Below, piece by piece: positions 1 through 11,793 of a stretch of DNA of 64,000 nucleotides (within the stretch, counting starts at the first letter, position 1; the number at the start of each line of letters is the position of its first letter). The position numbers were made by a program, and so were the translations under genes. The stretch spans positions 434,001 to 498,000 of the forward strand of contig WTXG01000005.1 in assembly GCA_022496185.1 (NCBI GenBank). Direction: 5' to 3'. This stretch comes from Multifurca ochricompacta (Eukaryota; Basidiomycota; Agaricomycetes; Russulales; Russulaceae). The notes below the pieces were generated by a model that had not been told where the DNA came from, did no database searches, and worked only from the letters and a program-made list of their open reading frames with translations.

Positions 1-2199
1 TTGGTCAACTTTCTTTGTTTTCGCTCACGCTCACGTGTCCCTTAGCCCCACAAGTACGCTACCTATGGTATCGTTCCCAGTACTGCCCCCTCCTCGGAAG
101 ATGAATCTGAAGAGACTCTTCCCCGGTCGACTATCAATGCTCCTATTGAAGCTTTGCAAGGACTCGCTAATGCAGCAGCAGAGGCTGCGGCTGCCCCTTC
201 GTTTTCTGCATCCCGGTTTGTGTGACTTGCCTCATACTTTGGTCAGCTTCTGACCACATCACAGGGTCAAAAAGCGAAAGAGGACCGAGCCTATCCCTCG
301 CAATGCCTTTCCTCACGTGGTAGAGAAAGCGAGTTATTTTTAAACTGAACTGCCTTACCTTCTTTGACCTAATTCCACTTTTTACTTTGCAGGGACTGGT
401 TTCTGATGTCGAAGCCAAGGAATTGTTCAACATGTACGTTAATCTTCCTCTCATCTGATTCCACCTCTCAGCGCTGTCCAGTTTCTTCTCGGGATGCAAT
501 CTCTTCATTCCTATCTTCGACGTTTCTTACGACACCTATGAGGGTTTGATGGAGCGCTCTCCCTGGACTTTTGATGCGATTCTTGCCGTTTCTGGAAAAA
601 TCAAAAGCGGCAACAATCCGCCAGCCCCATCATTTTACAAGGCGCTAGAAGAGGCTCAGGGGATTGCCCGCTCATCTCTTTTCGGCCCCGTTGTACGCAA
701 GGAGGCTGTGCAAGGTAATTTTTCGTCAGCGGATCTCGGAGAGGTGTTGACCGCAGGTGTCGGCTCATATAGGAATGCTACTCTTGGCTGCATGGAGCAC
801 GAATGGCTGGCTGCCAAGCGGCCATGCAATGCGCATGGCTCTTGATCTGGGCTTGCATCGTGCGCTCGAGAAGCTCGCCGATAACAATAAAAAACGCACC
901 GAGGAAGAGGAGCGCGATCTAGTTGTTTCTTCGCGTATCTGGCTGTGTCTTTACTGGTTTGACCATCAGTGAGTTTTTGCGCTTTTCCAGATCTGCAAGT
1001 ATATGTACTGATATCTTGTCCTACACGTAGGATGAGTTTGGGAACTGGTAGGCCAATAGTGCTGAGGGAAGAGAGCTCCATACGGCATTGCCGCGTTCTA
1101 CTCAGTCACCCGATGTCTTCCAGGACCGACGTTCGGCTTATATCCCTTGTCGAGCTTATTGCCCAGAAGAGTAAGACGGATCTCTCAAGTTATTAGTCGG
1201 ATCGCTAACCTGAGTTGGTTTTCCAAGCTCAAATTTACGAGACGCTCACGTCTATGAATGGACAAGTTAACCACAATACATTGGCCTTCATTCGTCGAGC
1301 GAGCGAAGCTCTCGACAAGTGGTGGCGCGACTGCGACGAATTGCACCGTACGTCTTCGTATCATCCTCATATATTTCATTGACACTAATGAGCGCTCAGG
1401 ACAATCAATGGACGAAGACTCTCTACTTGTCAAAATCCTCGCAGGCGAGCTCCACTACGCAAAACTATGGCTCGTCTGTGTCGCTCTTCGTGGTGTTTCT
1501 TGGGATAAGATGCCGTTCGAGCAACGTGAACTCGCATTCCAAGCTAAAGACGCAGCCTCGAACTGTCTTGCCATCTTCCTTGGCTCGCAGGATTACCGCG
1601 CAGCTCTCCGCTACGCGGTGCACGATAGCCTGGTCACTGCAGCATTCTCGGGGTTATTCTTACTGAAGATGGCAAATCTCTTCCCTACCGAGCTTGATCT
1701 CAACCAAATCACTGGCCAGGTTGAGCAGCTTGCACAATTGCTCTCTGAAGTCGCCGCGGAACGGTACGTCTCGGTTCTCTGTCACTCACTTTATTTTCCC
1801 CCCTAATAAAATTGACTTGACAGGTATGCTCTGACACTGCGCGTCATGCTCGCCAATCTGCGGCGCAAGATGGGTCTCGTACATGGGGGTGGTCCGGGTG
1901 ACACAATGGTGCTTGGTGGCCAACCACAGGGCCAGCCCTTCGGTGACCCGCACCAGCCGCAGCAAATCATCCCCGCTCAGCAACCTCCACCACTTACAAT
2001 GGAGGAGCTCGGGCTGCATTTCCCACAAGGTGCTCCCGCTCCCCCTGCCCTCCATCCTGCGGACATTCCCATTTGGCTGCAAGAGCAGAGTTTGACGGAT
2101 CTAGGTTTACCTGTGAATGGCTCAGATGGTATTTTCATGAATCTTAGCCGTGGTACTGGGTGGCCAGGTGAATTTGCCCCCATGCCTGAGGCTTGGTGA
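1..2199 (+). CDS. Zn2Cys6-type fungal transcription factor, 3' part (5' end outside window)
   Basis: Spliced frames give a continuous protein with the fungal transcription factor middle homology region. An acidic, Ala-rich linker (about 60-210) leads to exons at about 392-433, 470-713, 772-969 and 1031-1171. Recognisable stretches are LLLAAWSTNGWLPSGHAMRM followed by ALDLGLHRAL and, after an intron, MSLGTGRPIVLREESS, the usual arrangement in which these regulators judge fitness of the effector region. The C-terminal part (about 1400-2199) is helical, then Pro/Gln-rich and probably disordered. The N-terminal DNA-binding cluster is not in the window, so 'Zn2Cys6-type' is inferred from family architecture. 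Stop TGA at 2197-2199. Target genes cannot be deduced. Confident about the family, not about which regulator. Confidence 0.8.
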
Positions 2200-2739
2200 A
2201 AACATTTTCAAGGTTTTTTTCCCCCTCGTCGGACACTGGCCTTCCCCCCTTCCCAACCAATGTCCTTTGGTTATTCAGATTTCAGATAAGATACTTGACT
2301 TGATTGTTTCACCACTTTCCCAGAACCATATCGATTGTTAACAACAACAGCAACAACAAAAAAAAAATAGGATTGTACTTCTACGAGGGGTTTTCTTTGC
2401 GTAAACGTTCTAATAGGTTATCCTAAGCACTATGAAGTATGCGAAATACAATCTTTTGCTTCTCCCTTCCTCCTCGCTCGACTCGACCGGAAGGAACTCA
2501 TGAGTCACTCAACATCACATCCGTCGGTTCCGAATTGCACGTGATTTACAGACTCATCAACTAGAGCGTATTTTCGTTTCGACTCATTTGCCTTTGGCTG
2601 GCGCTGCTGGTGGCGGAAATACATCAACATTAACAAGGCCCCCTCACCCTCACGTACAAGGTACAAGTCTGAATGCCTGAGCCCGATCTGTAACAGCAAT
2701 ACGGCATACGGCAAGACGTAAAAATACACCCTTCTTTCT
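2200..2739. other. Tail-to-tail intergenic region
   Basis: The 540 bases between the stop codons of the transcription factor (+) and the BZW/5MP gene (-) hold 3' UTRs only, as far as I can see. There is a short CAA-rich then A-rich tract near 2340-2368 and a CACGTGAT element near 2537. No ORF here resembles a known protein. Confidence 0.5.
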
Positions 2740-4421
2740 CTACTCTTCCTCACTATCTTCCTGCTCCTGCAAAAACTAGCCAAGGAGTCAGAAAAAATGG
2801 AAGAAAAAAAAGCTGTTATTGCTGGATGTATACCTTCACCAGACCCTCAGTGGCCTTAAGGAAATGTTGACGACCTTGCGGCTTCGAGCCCTTTTGGTGC
2901 CAATAAATAATTGCTTGATCAGACACGCAGTCTTTGTTGTATAAGACCTGCAAGCGCGGCGTGTTGACGTTTGACTGTGTACCAAAAAAGAACTACATGA
3001 ACGACAAACCTTTAGAATCTGTGGGAACGCTTTCATGATCCGCGTATCCTCGTAGCAGTATAACTGCACAGTATTAATGAGGGCAACCTCTGTCTTCGGG
3101 CCTGTGCAGAATGGCTCGATAATCGGTGCGAAACGCTAGGGAGAAAATCGGCCATCGCAAAGAGAGGACGAAAAAAACAGAGGGAGAGGCACGTACCGAC
3201 ACTTCGCGCAATGCAAGGCCCTCGATCTGGTCTGGACGTGCACTCCAATCGACCTGAGCCATGAGACCGTGCCAGAGGCTTGTAACAAGCTCAGCCTCGG
3301 GGAGTGGGCGCTCCTCAACGACGGCGCGCACCGCAGTCACAATCTACTCCCTTCTCAGTATATATTGCAACAAACAAGTCACAAGGAAGAGACGCACGTC
3401 GGAAGGTTGGTCCTCACGTTCCAGGGCTTCCTTGATAGCCTTGACTATGTCTTCTTTGATGAGCGCGTTCTGCCTCCTCGTCCACCAGTCTGCGATCTGG
3501 GGGAGGCCTGCGCCGCGAAAGTGAGCATCAAGCACCGAATCTGAGCGCCTGTTTGGAGGGAAGAAGGTGGTCAAGTCCTTGATCCCGCCCTTCTTGAGCG
3601 CACCCGCGAGATGGTCCATGGACAGCTCGGCGAGGTAGGCACGCAAGATCGCTGTTAGAACGTTCACGGAAAGGTCTGTTGCAAAGTTCGAACGATGAGG
3701 AGGGATGAGAAAGAAATTGATTGGGGGGTTACCATTTTTGACGAGATGGTCCCTCGTCAGACTCTGGAGACACGCGGTACTTGCAAGGCCCTGCGCAAGA
3801 ATAAGTCCGATGGTGGTGGCGAATCTATCCCTCTGTTCCAGTTGCCACTTATTGACGTATTGCAAGAGGGTTGGAAGCGAATTCTCCTCGAGGGGTTTCT
3901 GGAGGTATTTGTATCTAATATACTTTTTTAAGCACAGCGGTTCCCAGGAGGTAGAAGATTGAAACCACTACCTCCTGATCAGCTTATTGAGGACCTCGAC
4001 AAACTTCTTTATCTCTTCGGGCTCGGCGGGTATCTTGATCTGGAAGAGGGAGAAGGGAGATGTGGGTCCCTCGGCGTCGAGGTACAAGCCGCCAGGTTGG
4101 AGAAGACCGCCGACGAAGAGGATGTCGAAGAGGGCATCTGCATATTTGAGAAATTCTAAGGTAGATCCGGCCTGGATGAGCTTGTTTGAAACGGCTTCGT
4201 AGTCACCCGGAGGGATAGCTTCTAAGTGCTTGTAAACCTGATCTCTGAATACTGAAAGAGGAGAAAAAGAAATGTGAGTGTGATGATGATGAAAGTAAAG
4301 GAGAAAAGGAGTGGGACGCACCTGTCGGTTCGTGCTTTGCCTGAGCCTTGACTGCGCCTTTTCTAGCTTTGATTCTTACGCCTTGGAGCGAAGGCTTGGC
4401 AGCGGATTGTTGCTGAGACAT
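2740..4421 (-). CDS. eIF5-mimic protein (BZW1/BZW2, 5MP), W2-domain translation regulator
   Basis: The spliced protein starts MSQQQSAAKPSLQGVRIKAR and continues after an intron with VFRDQVYKHLEAIPPGDY and YADALFDILFVGGLLQPGG, which match the start of metazoan BZW proteins. The C-terminus carries the W2 (eIF5C) hallmark, an acyl run around DQAIIYWHQKGSKPQGRQHF, and ends in the acidic tail EQEDSEEE, coded by a last exon after a 66-nt intron. Known 5MPs bind eIF2 and eIF3 through W2, compete with eIF5 and tighten start-codon selection in the cytosol. At least five introns are present. The ATG at 4419-4421 is preferred because it begins the conserved KPSLQG-type segment. Neighbours are unrelated. 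High confidence in family; exact inner splice sites were only partly checked. Confidence 0.9.
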
Positions 4422-5364
4422 CCACAAGTTTCGAATACAATTCGAAAAAAGCGGATTCAGTCAATCCGAAGTGAAGTTGGTGTCTGTCGGTTGTGTCGAA
4501 AAAGGAGAGAAAATAAACTGGGCGATGCGCGAGCGTACAGTATACGCCTGCCTCTTTTGGTCACATCGCCGCAATCTCTTTTTCGTTTCTTTTCTTTTCT
4601 TTTCTTTTCTTTCTACGACGACCGTCTTTACACTTTACAACAAGAATATCGCTAGCAACTAAAGAAATGATCAACTCCCACCACCACTGGATGTATGTGA
4701 ACTCGTGCGTCTAGCCTCTCAGATGAGGAGCTAGCTCGTCGTTCGAAGTGGTGCTGAGCAAGATTCGCATCATCCCTGCTGTGTCCAGTAAGCTATGAGA
4801 TAACATTCATGACACCCCAAACCGAACTTGTGCTCCTCGTTGACTTGGTATCCTTCAGGGAACAGATGATGTCAAGTTTCACTCAATCTTCACCGCAATA
4901 CTAATACTCCCGAAGAGTCACCGACAAGTTGGAAAGCCATCCAGACCGAGGGCTACGCCACTTGAGATATGAAGGATGAAGGTAATATAATAGAGAAATA
5001 GAAGGACAAGTACGACGACCGTGCGTGAGGCTTAATAGCTACATGTCATGTCATGCGAGATGGGAGAGATAAATTTCAGGAAAATACTACATCACAAGGC
5101 ATGTATGGGGGAAACCTCTGGACACCGCGAAAAAGACATTAAGGGTCTAAAACGTCCGCCAATTTAAACCCTCCCAACCATAACCATGAAAAGGCGCAAG
5201 CCGCGAACGACGAACACAGATATAGCACCCGACCTCTAATTATATACTGTACAAAGGTACAAGCGCGGACAACACGCTGGGCACAAGAAAGAACAATAGG
5301 AGTGAAAATAGATACGAAACAGCCGAGGACGAGCGCGAATAGATAGTCAAGGCGAAAGAAAAAG
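4422..5364. other. Promoter of the 5MP gene and 3' flank of the cyclin gene, with TTTTC tract
   Basis: About 940 bases upstream of the minus-strand 5MP gene and downstream of the minus-strand cyclin gene. A (TTTTC)n microsatellite lies at about 4579-4612. No convincing coding sequence or RNA gene was seen. Confidence 0.45.
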
Positions 5365-7193
5365 TCAGTATTGCGCAGACAGAGAATCGGCATCGCCGCG
5401 GACCCAACCAGAGCCGGACCCTGATGCATTCCATGCAAATCCATTCCATGCCCGCGAGATCCCGCCCTCGCCCGCGTACGCATACGCGAGCGCCGGCACG
5501 ACCACAGGGGTGAATGCTTTCAAACCATCAGGATTGGGCACATGGTCTACAAAGGTCATTTGTACCGTGCGCTCCTCGCTGAGGCTGTCCGAAGACGCAT
5601 CTGTAATGGCGGGGGATGCACTCAGCGTTGGAGTTGGCGAGTATTCCGACGTGTTGGCCTCGGGCGTCGGCATCCATGGACCTTGCATTGTTGTTGACAT
5701 GATTGTAGAAGGATTGGTAGGCTGAACTGCCACCGCGGAGAGAGAGAAGGCATGAGATGGTAGCGTGCTCCTGCGCCTTAATGTATTAGAGACAGGCAAG
5801 AAAACGTCAGATGAAGTATTAGTCCTATTGTTGATGCGACTGCAAAACAATTCGCCTGAGCTTTGGCTGCGCGGCAGCACGCGTTGTACGGGCATCTTGC
5901 CAACCCAGAGTCTCCATTCAAGGGCTTCTCCAAGGGCGCGCTCACAACGGCCAATCTCCCGTGCCGGGAGACCTGCCAGTTTGGCCCATGCGCGGTTGGA
6001 GTAGCACTTATCTTGCATAAATTTTGACGCGAGAATGAGGGAAGCCAGGAAAGTCCGACGGGGACACAACAATGGTGATGGAAGCGGTGGGAGAGCAGGA
6101 AGATCCTCGGAAAGCATAGGCGGCTTCTTTTCGACTTCACATTTTGACTGCCAAGTCGTGACATCGGGCATCGCAACCGGGTTGTCATCTAACATGCGCA
6201 CGGTTGGCGGTGTATCATCACTGAACTGGCCTTCCAAACCAGCAAAATTCACGAGATCGATGACCTCATCGATATCGACTTCTTTCTGCGGCTCCTGTAA
6301 ACGCGGGTCATCCGGAAAGAGGACTCGCGCGCTCTGATCTACCTCGCCACGGATTCCATCTCCGGTTCGTTCTTGATGGACCAGTTCCGGGACCTTTGAA
6401 CGGAGGGCCTCAATGTAGCAAAGTGCTGTTTGAAGCACGTTATACGAGGTTCGTGAGCGACGTAAAACCTCATGCACGAAAGTCTTCAACGGGACAATGT
6501 TGCCCCGAGCCTGCTCAGCAGAAGAAAGGTCAATGTGAGTTGCGACACGAGAAAGGTTACGAGGAGCCGTGGCTGTATGCAGGGAAGAAGCGTTATTTGT
6601 GAGATAAGGCGGTGTGATCGGCGGTGAAGGAAGTTGTTGCGCGTGTCCGGTGAAAATATTTGAATTAGAGGATCCATTAAGAGGAAGGATATTGTTCATT
6701 GAAGTTGATAGCGTCGCCGAACACGCCTGAGTCAAGAAAACCGTGGGAACATCATGGGGATCCCATATATCGCACAGAGATTTGACGGCGGCATCTGAAT
6801 GGAAAGAAGTTACCGTATAAGTGAACAGAAGAACTCCCCGGAATAGGCGCATGTGCCGCGGAGCGGGAAAACGGCGCAAAGTCACTCACCGACGAGGCCA
6901 GTGACATACTTATGTTTATGTACTTCACGAATATCCTTCGAGGGTTGCGAGAGAATGTGGCTAATTGATCGAGAGGGGGGAAGGGACTTGGGGAGATCTG
7001 ATTCGCATGCTGGGATTTGAAGAGTTGGTGCGGGTGTTGATACAAAAGAAGACGAAGAAGCAGGGGTATGCAAGTATGCACTCGACGGCGTCCGCAGAGA
7101 AGGAGGTGGGATGGAGGCATAGGGCTGCCACCTGGCCCGAGTGCGAGAAGCACTGGGCCCACGGTGAGACAGCGAATGAGAAACGACTTGCAT
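5365..7193 (-). CDS. Pho85-type (Pcl-like) cyclin
   Basis: Two exons. Exon 1 (7193-6890) is Ser/Pro-rich and ends in KYVTGLV; the intron is 6889 down to about 6796. Exon 2 continues DAAVKSLCDIW, so the join restores a typical entry into the PHO80-like cyclin box. The box continues with TFVHEVLRRSRTSYNVLQTA (first helices) and, after an acidic insertion, RRTFLASLILASKFMQDKCY with the SNRAWAKLAGL and EIGRCERALGEALEWRLWV helices. Proteins of this family activate a Pho85-like CDK in nutrient and cell-cycle signalling. The C-terminal 170 residues look disordered. The long insertion inside the box (about 90 residues) is seen in several Pcl5/Clg1-like cyclins. First ATG in the open frame is at 7191-7193; an upstream exon is not excluded. 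No frame break seen. Confidence 0.85.
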
Positions 7194-10100
7194 GGCTGAG
7201 TGGTGATGGTTCAAGGTAGAGATGAACGGTTACGATATCGAGACGCAGACAAAGACAAGCAGGAAGAGAGTAGACTATTTAAACAGATATACCATAGATC
7301 GAGGAAGTGTCAATGCAGTTGTTAGAGGGGACGGAACCAGAAATAGAAACGATAACGGGAAGAAGGCTTGTGTTGTAAGGCAGGACGAGTCGTATTGACG
7401 ATGTAGTAAACATTTTGACCACGGAAGGATCAGGGGAGGATTGCCAGCCTGCTGTCAGAAAGGCTGGGCTATCCGGGCTGACAGTTGATTCGGATCCAGC
7501 AACAAGGGCCGAGGTATTTTAATGCAAATAAATGGGAGGGGGAGTCAGTCCTAAAACTAGAAAAGAAAAGAGGAGAGCTAGCTGAGGAGTCAAAATTGCA
7601 CTGGGGATAGGACCAGGACCAGGACCAGGACTGGACAGAGAAGGGAGGGGAGGAGGAGGGGAGGGAGGGGAGGGGGAGGAGATGTGGAATCAGGGGGGGG
7701 GAAGGGGGTAAGTTTATAGGGAAAGGGAAAGGGAAAGGGAAGGAGAGAAAGCTGAGGGCGCGGGCGCATACAACTGACTGACTAGGAAAATTCAACCTGG
7801 AAACCCCTTCTAAGTAGAGTAGGCGATACGGGTGGAGTCACTTATGCGCAAAGTCACAGTCACAACAATATGTCACATGTCACAAACAGTGTAACCCCGA
7901 ACCCCGCGATCGAATCGGTCGGCCGGGAATGTCCGCCCGCCCGCCCCTACTTTAGTTGTGTGTGTGTGTCTATTTGTGTCTATTTACTTTAATTTTTCCC
8001 GTTCCCGCCGCTTCGGAACCGGAACCTCCCCTTCCTTGCCTTGCCTCAGTCCAGCCTCTCCAGCCTAGCCCCGCTCACCTTTGATTGATAGTGGCGTCCT
8101 TCCTCGTGCCCGTGCTCATGCTCGTGATGGCCATTTAGTTTACTTCATACGACTTTACATTCCATATTCACTGCCCTTGCTCCGAGATTGAGATTGAGAC
8201 ATCGTCGTCGTCACAGCCCCCGCCAGCGCCAACAGAGTCCACGCCCCTACACTGCCCCTGCCCCACGACAACAAGTTAATCTAATCTTCCCTTGTCCTTT
8301 CGGGCTCCAGACCCCAGATCTACTGCCACCTCAATCACGCCACTCCGCATTCTGTGCTCATAGCTGCGCTTTTTTTTTCTCTTAGCTAGGGCACAAGGGT
8401 TGGGATAGCATACAGTTTGCCCATCTGGGACGGTCCCACTGTCAATTGAATCAGCGCCAGCTAGAATTAGGCCGGAACACGTCTTACCACACCGCGGAGC
8501 TATCAGTGTAAGTCTCAGCTGACCATTATTCATTGTTTATTGACGTTGACATTGACATTGACAACATTCGCAATGCGTCGCAAGTTTGTGGCGTTTTCCC
8601 TCCCTCCGATACTGACCCAAATCATACCTTTAGGCCTCGATACTGTGTTAGTGTCCTCTCTCATTCGTTCAGACAGCATCTGATAACTCGGACGCGGTAT
8701 AAAACCCCGGACTATATGTGGACTTGTTCGTGCCGAGCATCCCACTGTAAAAATGTATCTACTATCTTCTTTCATTGAGCGAATTATCGTATTATCGTAT
8801 CACCTATCCGGGCACGGCTTCCTCCTCTCAGAAGTTCCGTAATCCGTAATCTTTCCAGGCTGTAGCACGGAAGCCAGGTGGATGCCAGTGCTTATTTTGG
8901 ATTTTAGCTGACACCGGCACCGGCGCCGCACCCAAGTGTAGCCGCGCTGGCAGGGGGGTGTGCCGTGTGCCGACAACCGACTAGCTATTAGGAAGAACTT
9001 TACCTACACCTACCTCGGGTGATCTGTGATCTGATCTCTCGAAGATATCCAGGGGGAGTCAGAATGAATGTTAGAGCAGCGTGATGTGATGACGCCACCG
9101 GCTCTCAGGTGCCAAATGCCAGATGCTCATTCCCATGACATTGGTGTGACAATTGGAGGGGTCCCCTGAGTCAACCGGTGTGACAATAGCCCCGTTCTAC
9201 CACATTCTACTGCATTCACCAGCTCTACCTCCCCTTTGAGCTATTCCCGTGAATGTACCTACTCCCTACCCACTCCTTACCCACTCCCTACAAGATACAA
9301 GGTCCTGTATCTGATCTCCACTTTTTTGGTGAAATGTCTGTAATGTGTGTGATATGCACTGCTCATCGGTGGACGCGCTGTGCGTTATGCAACTGCGCAG
9401 CCGTCCCTCGGGTCTCACTTACATTACCTCGATCATAAGGTCAACAACCGTGTGGTTCAAGTCAATATTGACGTCTTCTCACTTCTCACTCGACGCAAAA
9501 TATCTCTACTCTGAGTCAAAGGGTCAGCTGATCACGAGAGCGAGAGTCATTGACGGGGAACCCCATATAAGTTTTCTGTTAATGCTCTTTTGGAGCCGTG
9601 AATGCCCTTTGGAGCAGCGTGAAAATAAACCGTGCGAGAGTTAATGATGGCAGGGAATGCTACCATGAAACTAGCTCAGCAGAGGCAGAGTCCCATTCCC
9701 AACGACAAGGATAGGTAGCTGTTGTACTATACTTTCCGGAATCCGGAATCGGATTATTAAATCGAGCGCCGGAAATGATTTCCTGCGCCCTTGGGCGGAT
9801 GTGTGATGTTCATTGTATTTGTGTTGCTCCTGGCCAAGACCAGTGGTATTAATAACTTGAGTTCAGCACATGTGCAATCGATAATTCGTCTTAGTGAATC
9901 ATTCCAGAGACACGCCCTTTACGGCTCGTTATTAGTAAATTGTTCTATGCGGTAACTTACGTCCAAAGCGAGCTTCACGGAGAGTTAGAGCGACATGGGG
10001 CGATGGATGATCTTGGCTCGAGCTCTTGGAACAGCTTTTTTTGGCATTGCTCGCGAGAAAATATTGTTCATGGATGAAGACCTCATTGTTCATGATGTTT

Positions 10101-11793
10101 CATCGGTTTGAGTCATTTATCGTCATGGATGGATGACATAAAGAGTCATATGATTCAGTGTTCATCCTGCCGTCAGCTGACGTGGACGTCTAGTTTTGCC
10201 ATTGCAGATCGAAGCTTGCTACACTAGTTGGCACGGCTAGTCCCCCTTCTGCCTGGCATTCCCGGTACTAAACTCGCCCCTACCTTCGCGAACTGCTCGA
10301 GTCAAGTTTTGTGGGGAGTTCCATTGTTGATTGAAATGCTGCTTTGCAGGCCGCTGCTGTGGGGTGGTAGCTAGCCTCGAGGTAGATGAAGTAGCTGTTC
10401 ATTCTCGTTTCCCTGGGTCATGGTTCGCTGTCTTACCACCGGTCTATCCCCTCCATCGGACCTGGGGTCGTTGCGCTGTCCGTCCTTAGGTGCTAGGTGC
10501 ACTTCAATTACAAATGAGAGCGTCGCGCGTCTCTGTTTGGGGGTCATCCCAGCGTCTTCCGTCGTCTAAGCGAGGTTTGTTTGTTCGGAGTACAGAGCGT
10601 TCGTTCCGCGGCACCCAGCTGGCGCTTAGGTTGCCCATCAACCCTGCTGGACCAAGCGACTTTACGAGATGGAATGCCTGCACTGCACAAACCCCTTTGG
10701 CGGAAAGAATGTATCATTCGGCTTAACGGATTATTCGTGACTTCATGACGCAAGCTCCCCCAGATAAACACGAGATCAATGCGAGTAGATATCCTCCTCA
10801 TCTCGTAGGCAGTTTTGTATGATGAGTTCTCACCTCACTCGGCACGAGTGTAATACGCGCTCTAATTCCTGACAGATAGTCCATGGGCCAAGAAGCGATG
10901 CTGGGGCAACGGGTCCTAACCCGGGTGGCCTTGGTCTTAAAAATCGCCGAAGGCAAATGAGAGAGAATGGAGAGTTGGCGTATGCTGAAAACCGTGACAG
11001 AACACACCGCAAACACACATATGCAATATCCGCCGAATGAAACCCACAACACGGAGGATAAAGGGTTCCACCTGAATTCTCAGCCTCAGTTACTAGATTA
11101 GTTCTGGGCTGTAACTGGACATGATTATGCCACGCATTCTTTCAGAGCAGTCGCTCCTGTCTGTTGCTGGCATCTTGGGCCCATAGTGGCAGCCTCCCTT
11201 GCTCTAATTGATATTCATTAAGCTGTCTAGCCAATTATAATTTGGTCGAAAACTCGAATTGAATGATGGTTCTCGTGTTTCTCAGGCAGGCTAGAATCAA
11301 GCATATACAACAGAAAGAGTGACAGATTAACGTCATTACGGACGGTCCATGCACAATTAGGTGAGGCCCCCGGAAACGAGCGCATTTAAATTAAGCGAGC
11401 ATGAGCCACGAGGGTATGTGAAGGATGGACACCAGGAGACGGAGACGAAAAGAGAAGAGAGGGAGAGGATGGTATCGTGTCCTGCAGTTGCAGTTAAATC
11501 ACCTTGACTGGACTGGACTGGACATTGATTAAGAGGGATCACGTAGCAGTCCGTTCCTTGTTACCACGACGCACAGGTGACGATGCCTTGCCTTGGCAAT
11601 TTCACTAGAATCAATTCATTTCCATCATCTCCGCCCTTCCCGCCATTTCCTTTCCGCCCGTCCACTTCACACCTTTAGACTGTTTGGTGACTGTCTATAG
11701 AGTTGATTCTATATCTCCAGCAGAGCGGTCGTTTTTACTTCTCAACTCATCCTTCTACTTTCCTTTCACTTTCCAAACACACTCCTTATTACG
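7194..11793. other. 4.6-kb gene-poor region
   Basis: This is the longest stretch without a recognisable gene. Short open frames occur (for example around 8190-8780, 9250-9640 and 10490-10800), but none shows family similarity, codon regularity or sensible splice joins. It includes the upstream region of the cyclin gene (-) and of the secreted SLT-like gene (+, starts 11794). Low-complexity elements: GGACCA repeats about 7610-7628, G-rich polypurine about 7640-7720, (GGGAAA)n about 7719-7741, (TG)n about 7960-7970, ACATTG repeats about 8544-8561, and CTACCCACTCC-like repeats about 9257-9292. A long promoter or non-coding transcript is possible. Confidence 0.5.
7610..7741. repeat. Polypurine low-complexity tract with GGACCA and GGGAAA repeats
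   Basis: Purine-rich on the plus strand: about three to four GGACCA units, then GGGAGG-type sequence, then about four GGGAAA units at 7719-7741. It lies roughly 450-550 bases upstream of the cyclin start codon. A similar GGGAAA run occurs upstream of the Tudor-SN gene near 38520. Confidence 0.7.

Noticed and set aside
8188..8778. Short open frames on both strands in the gene-poor region
   Set aside because: Low-complexity or mirrored frames with no family similarity and no splice-compatible extension; likely chance.
9450..9462. GGTTCAAGTC resembling a tRNA B box; similar GGTTCGAGGTC near 40324
   Set aside because: No T-arm pairing, acceptor stem or A box could be formed around either site.
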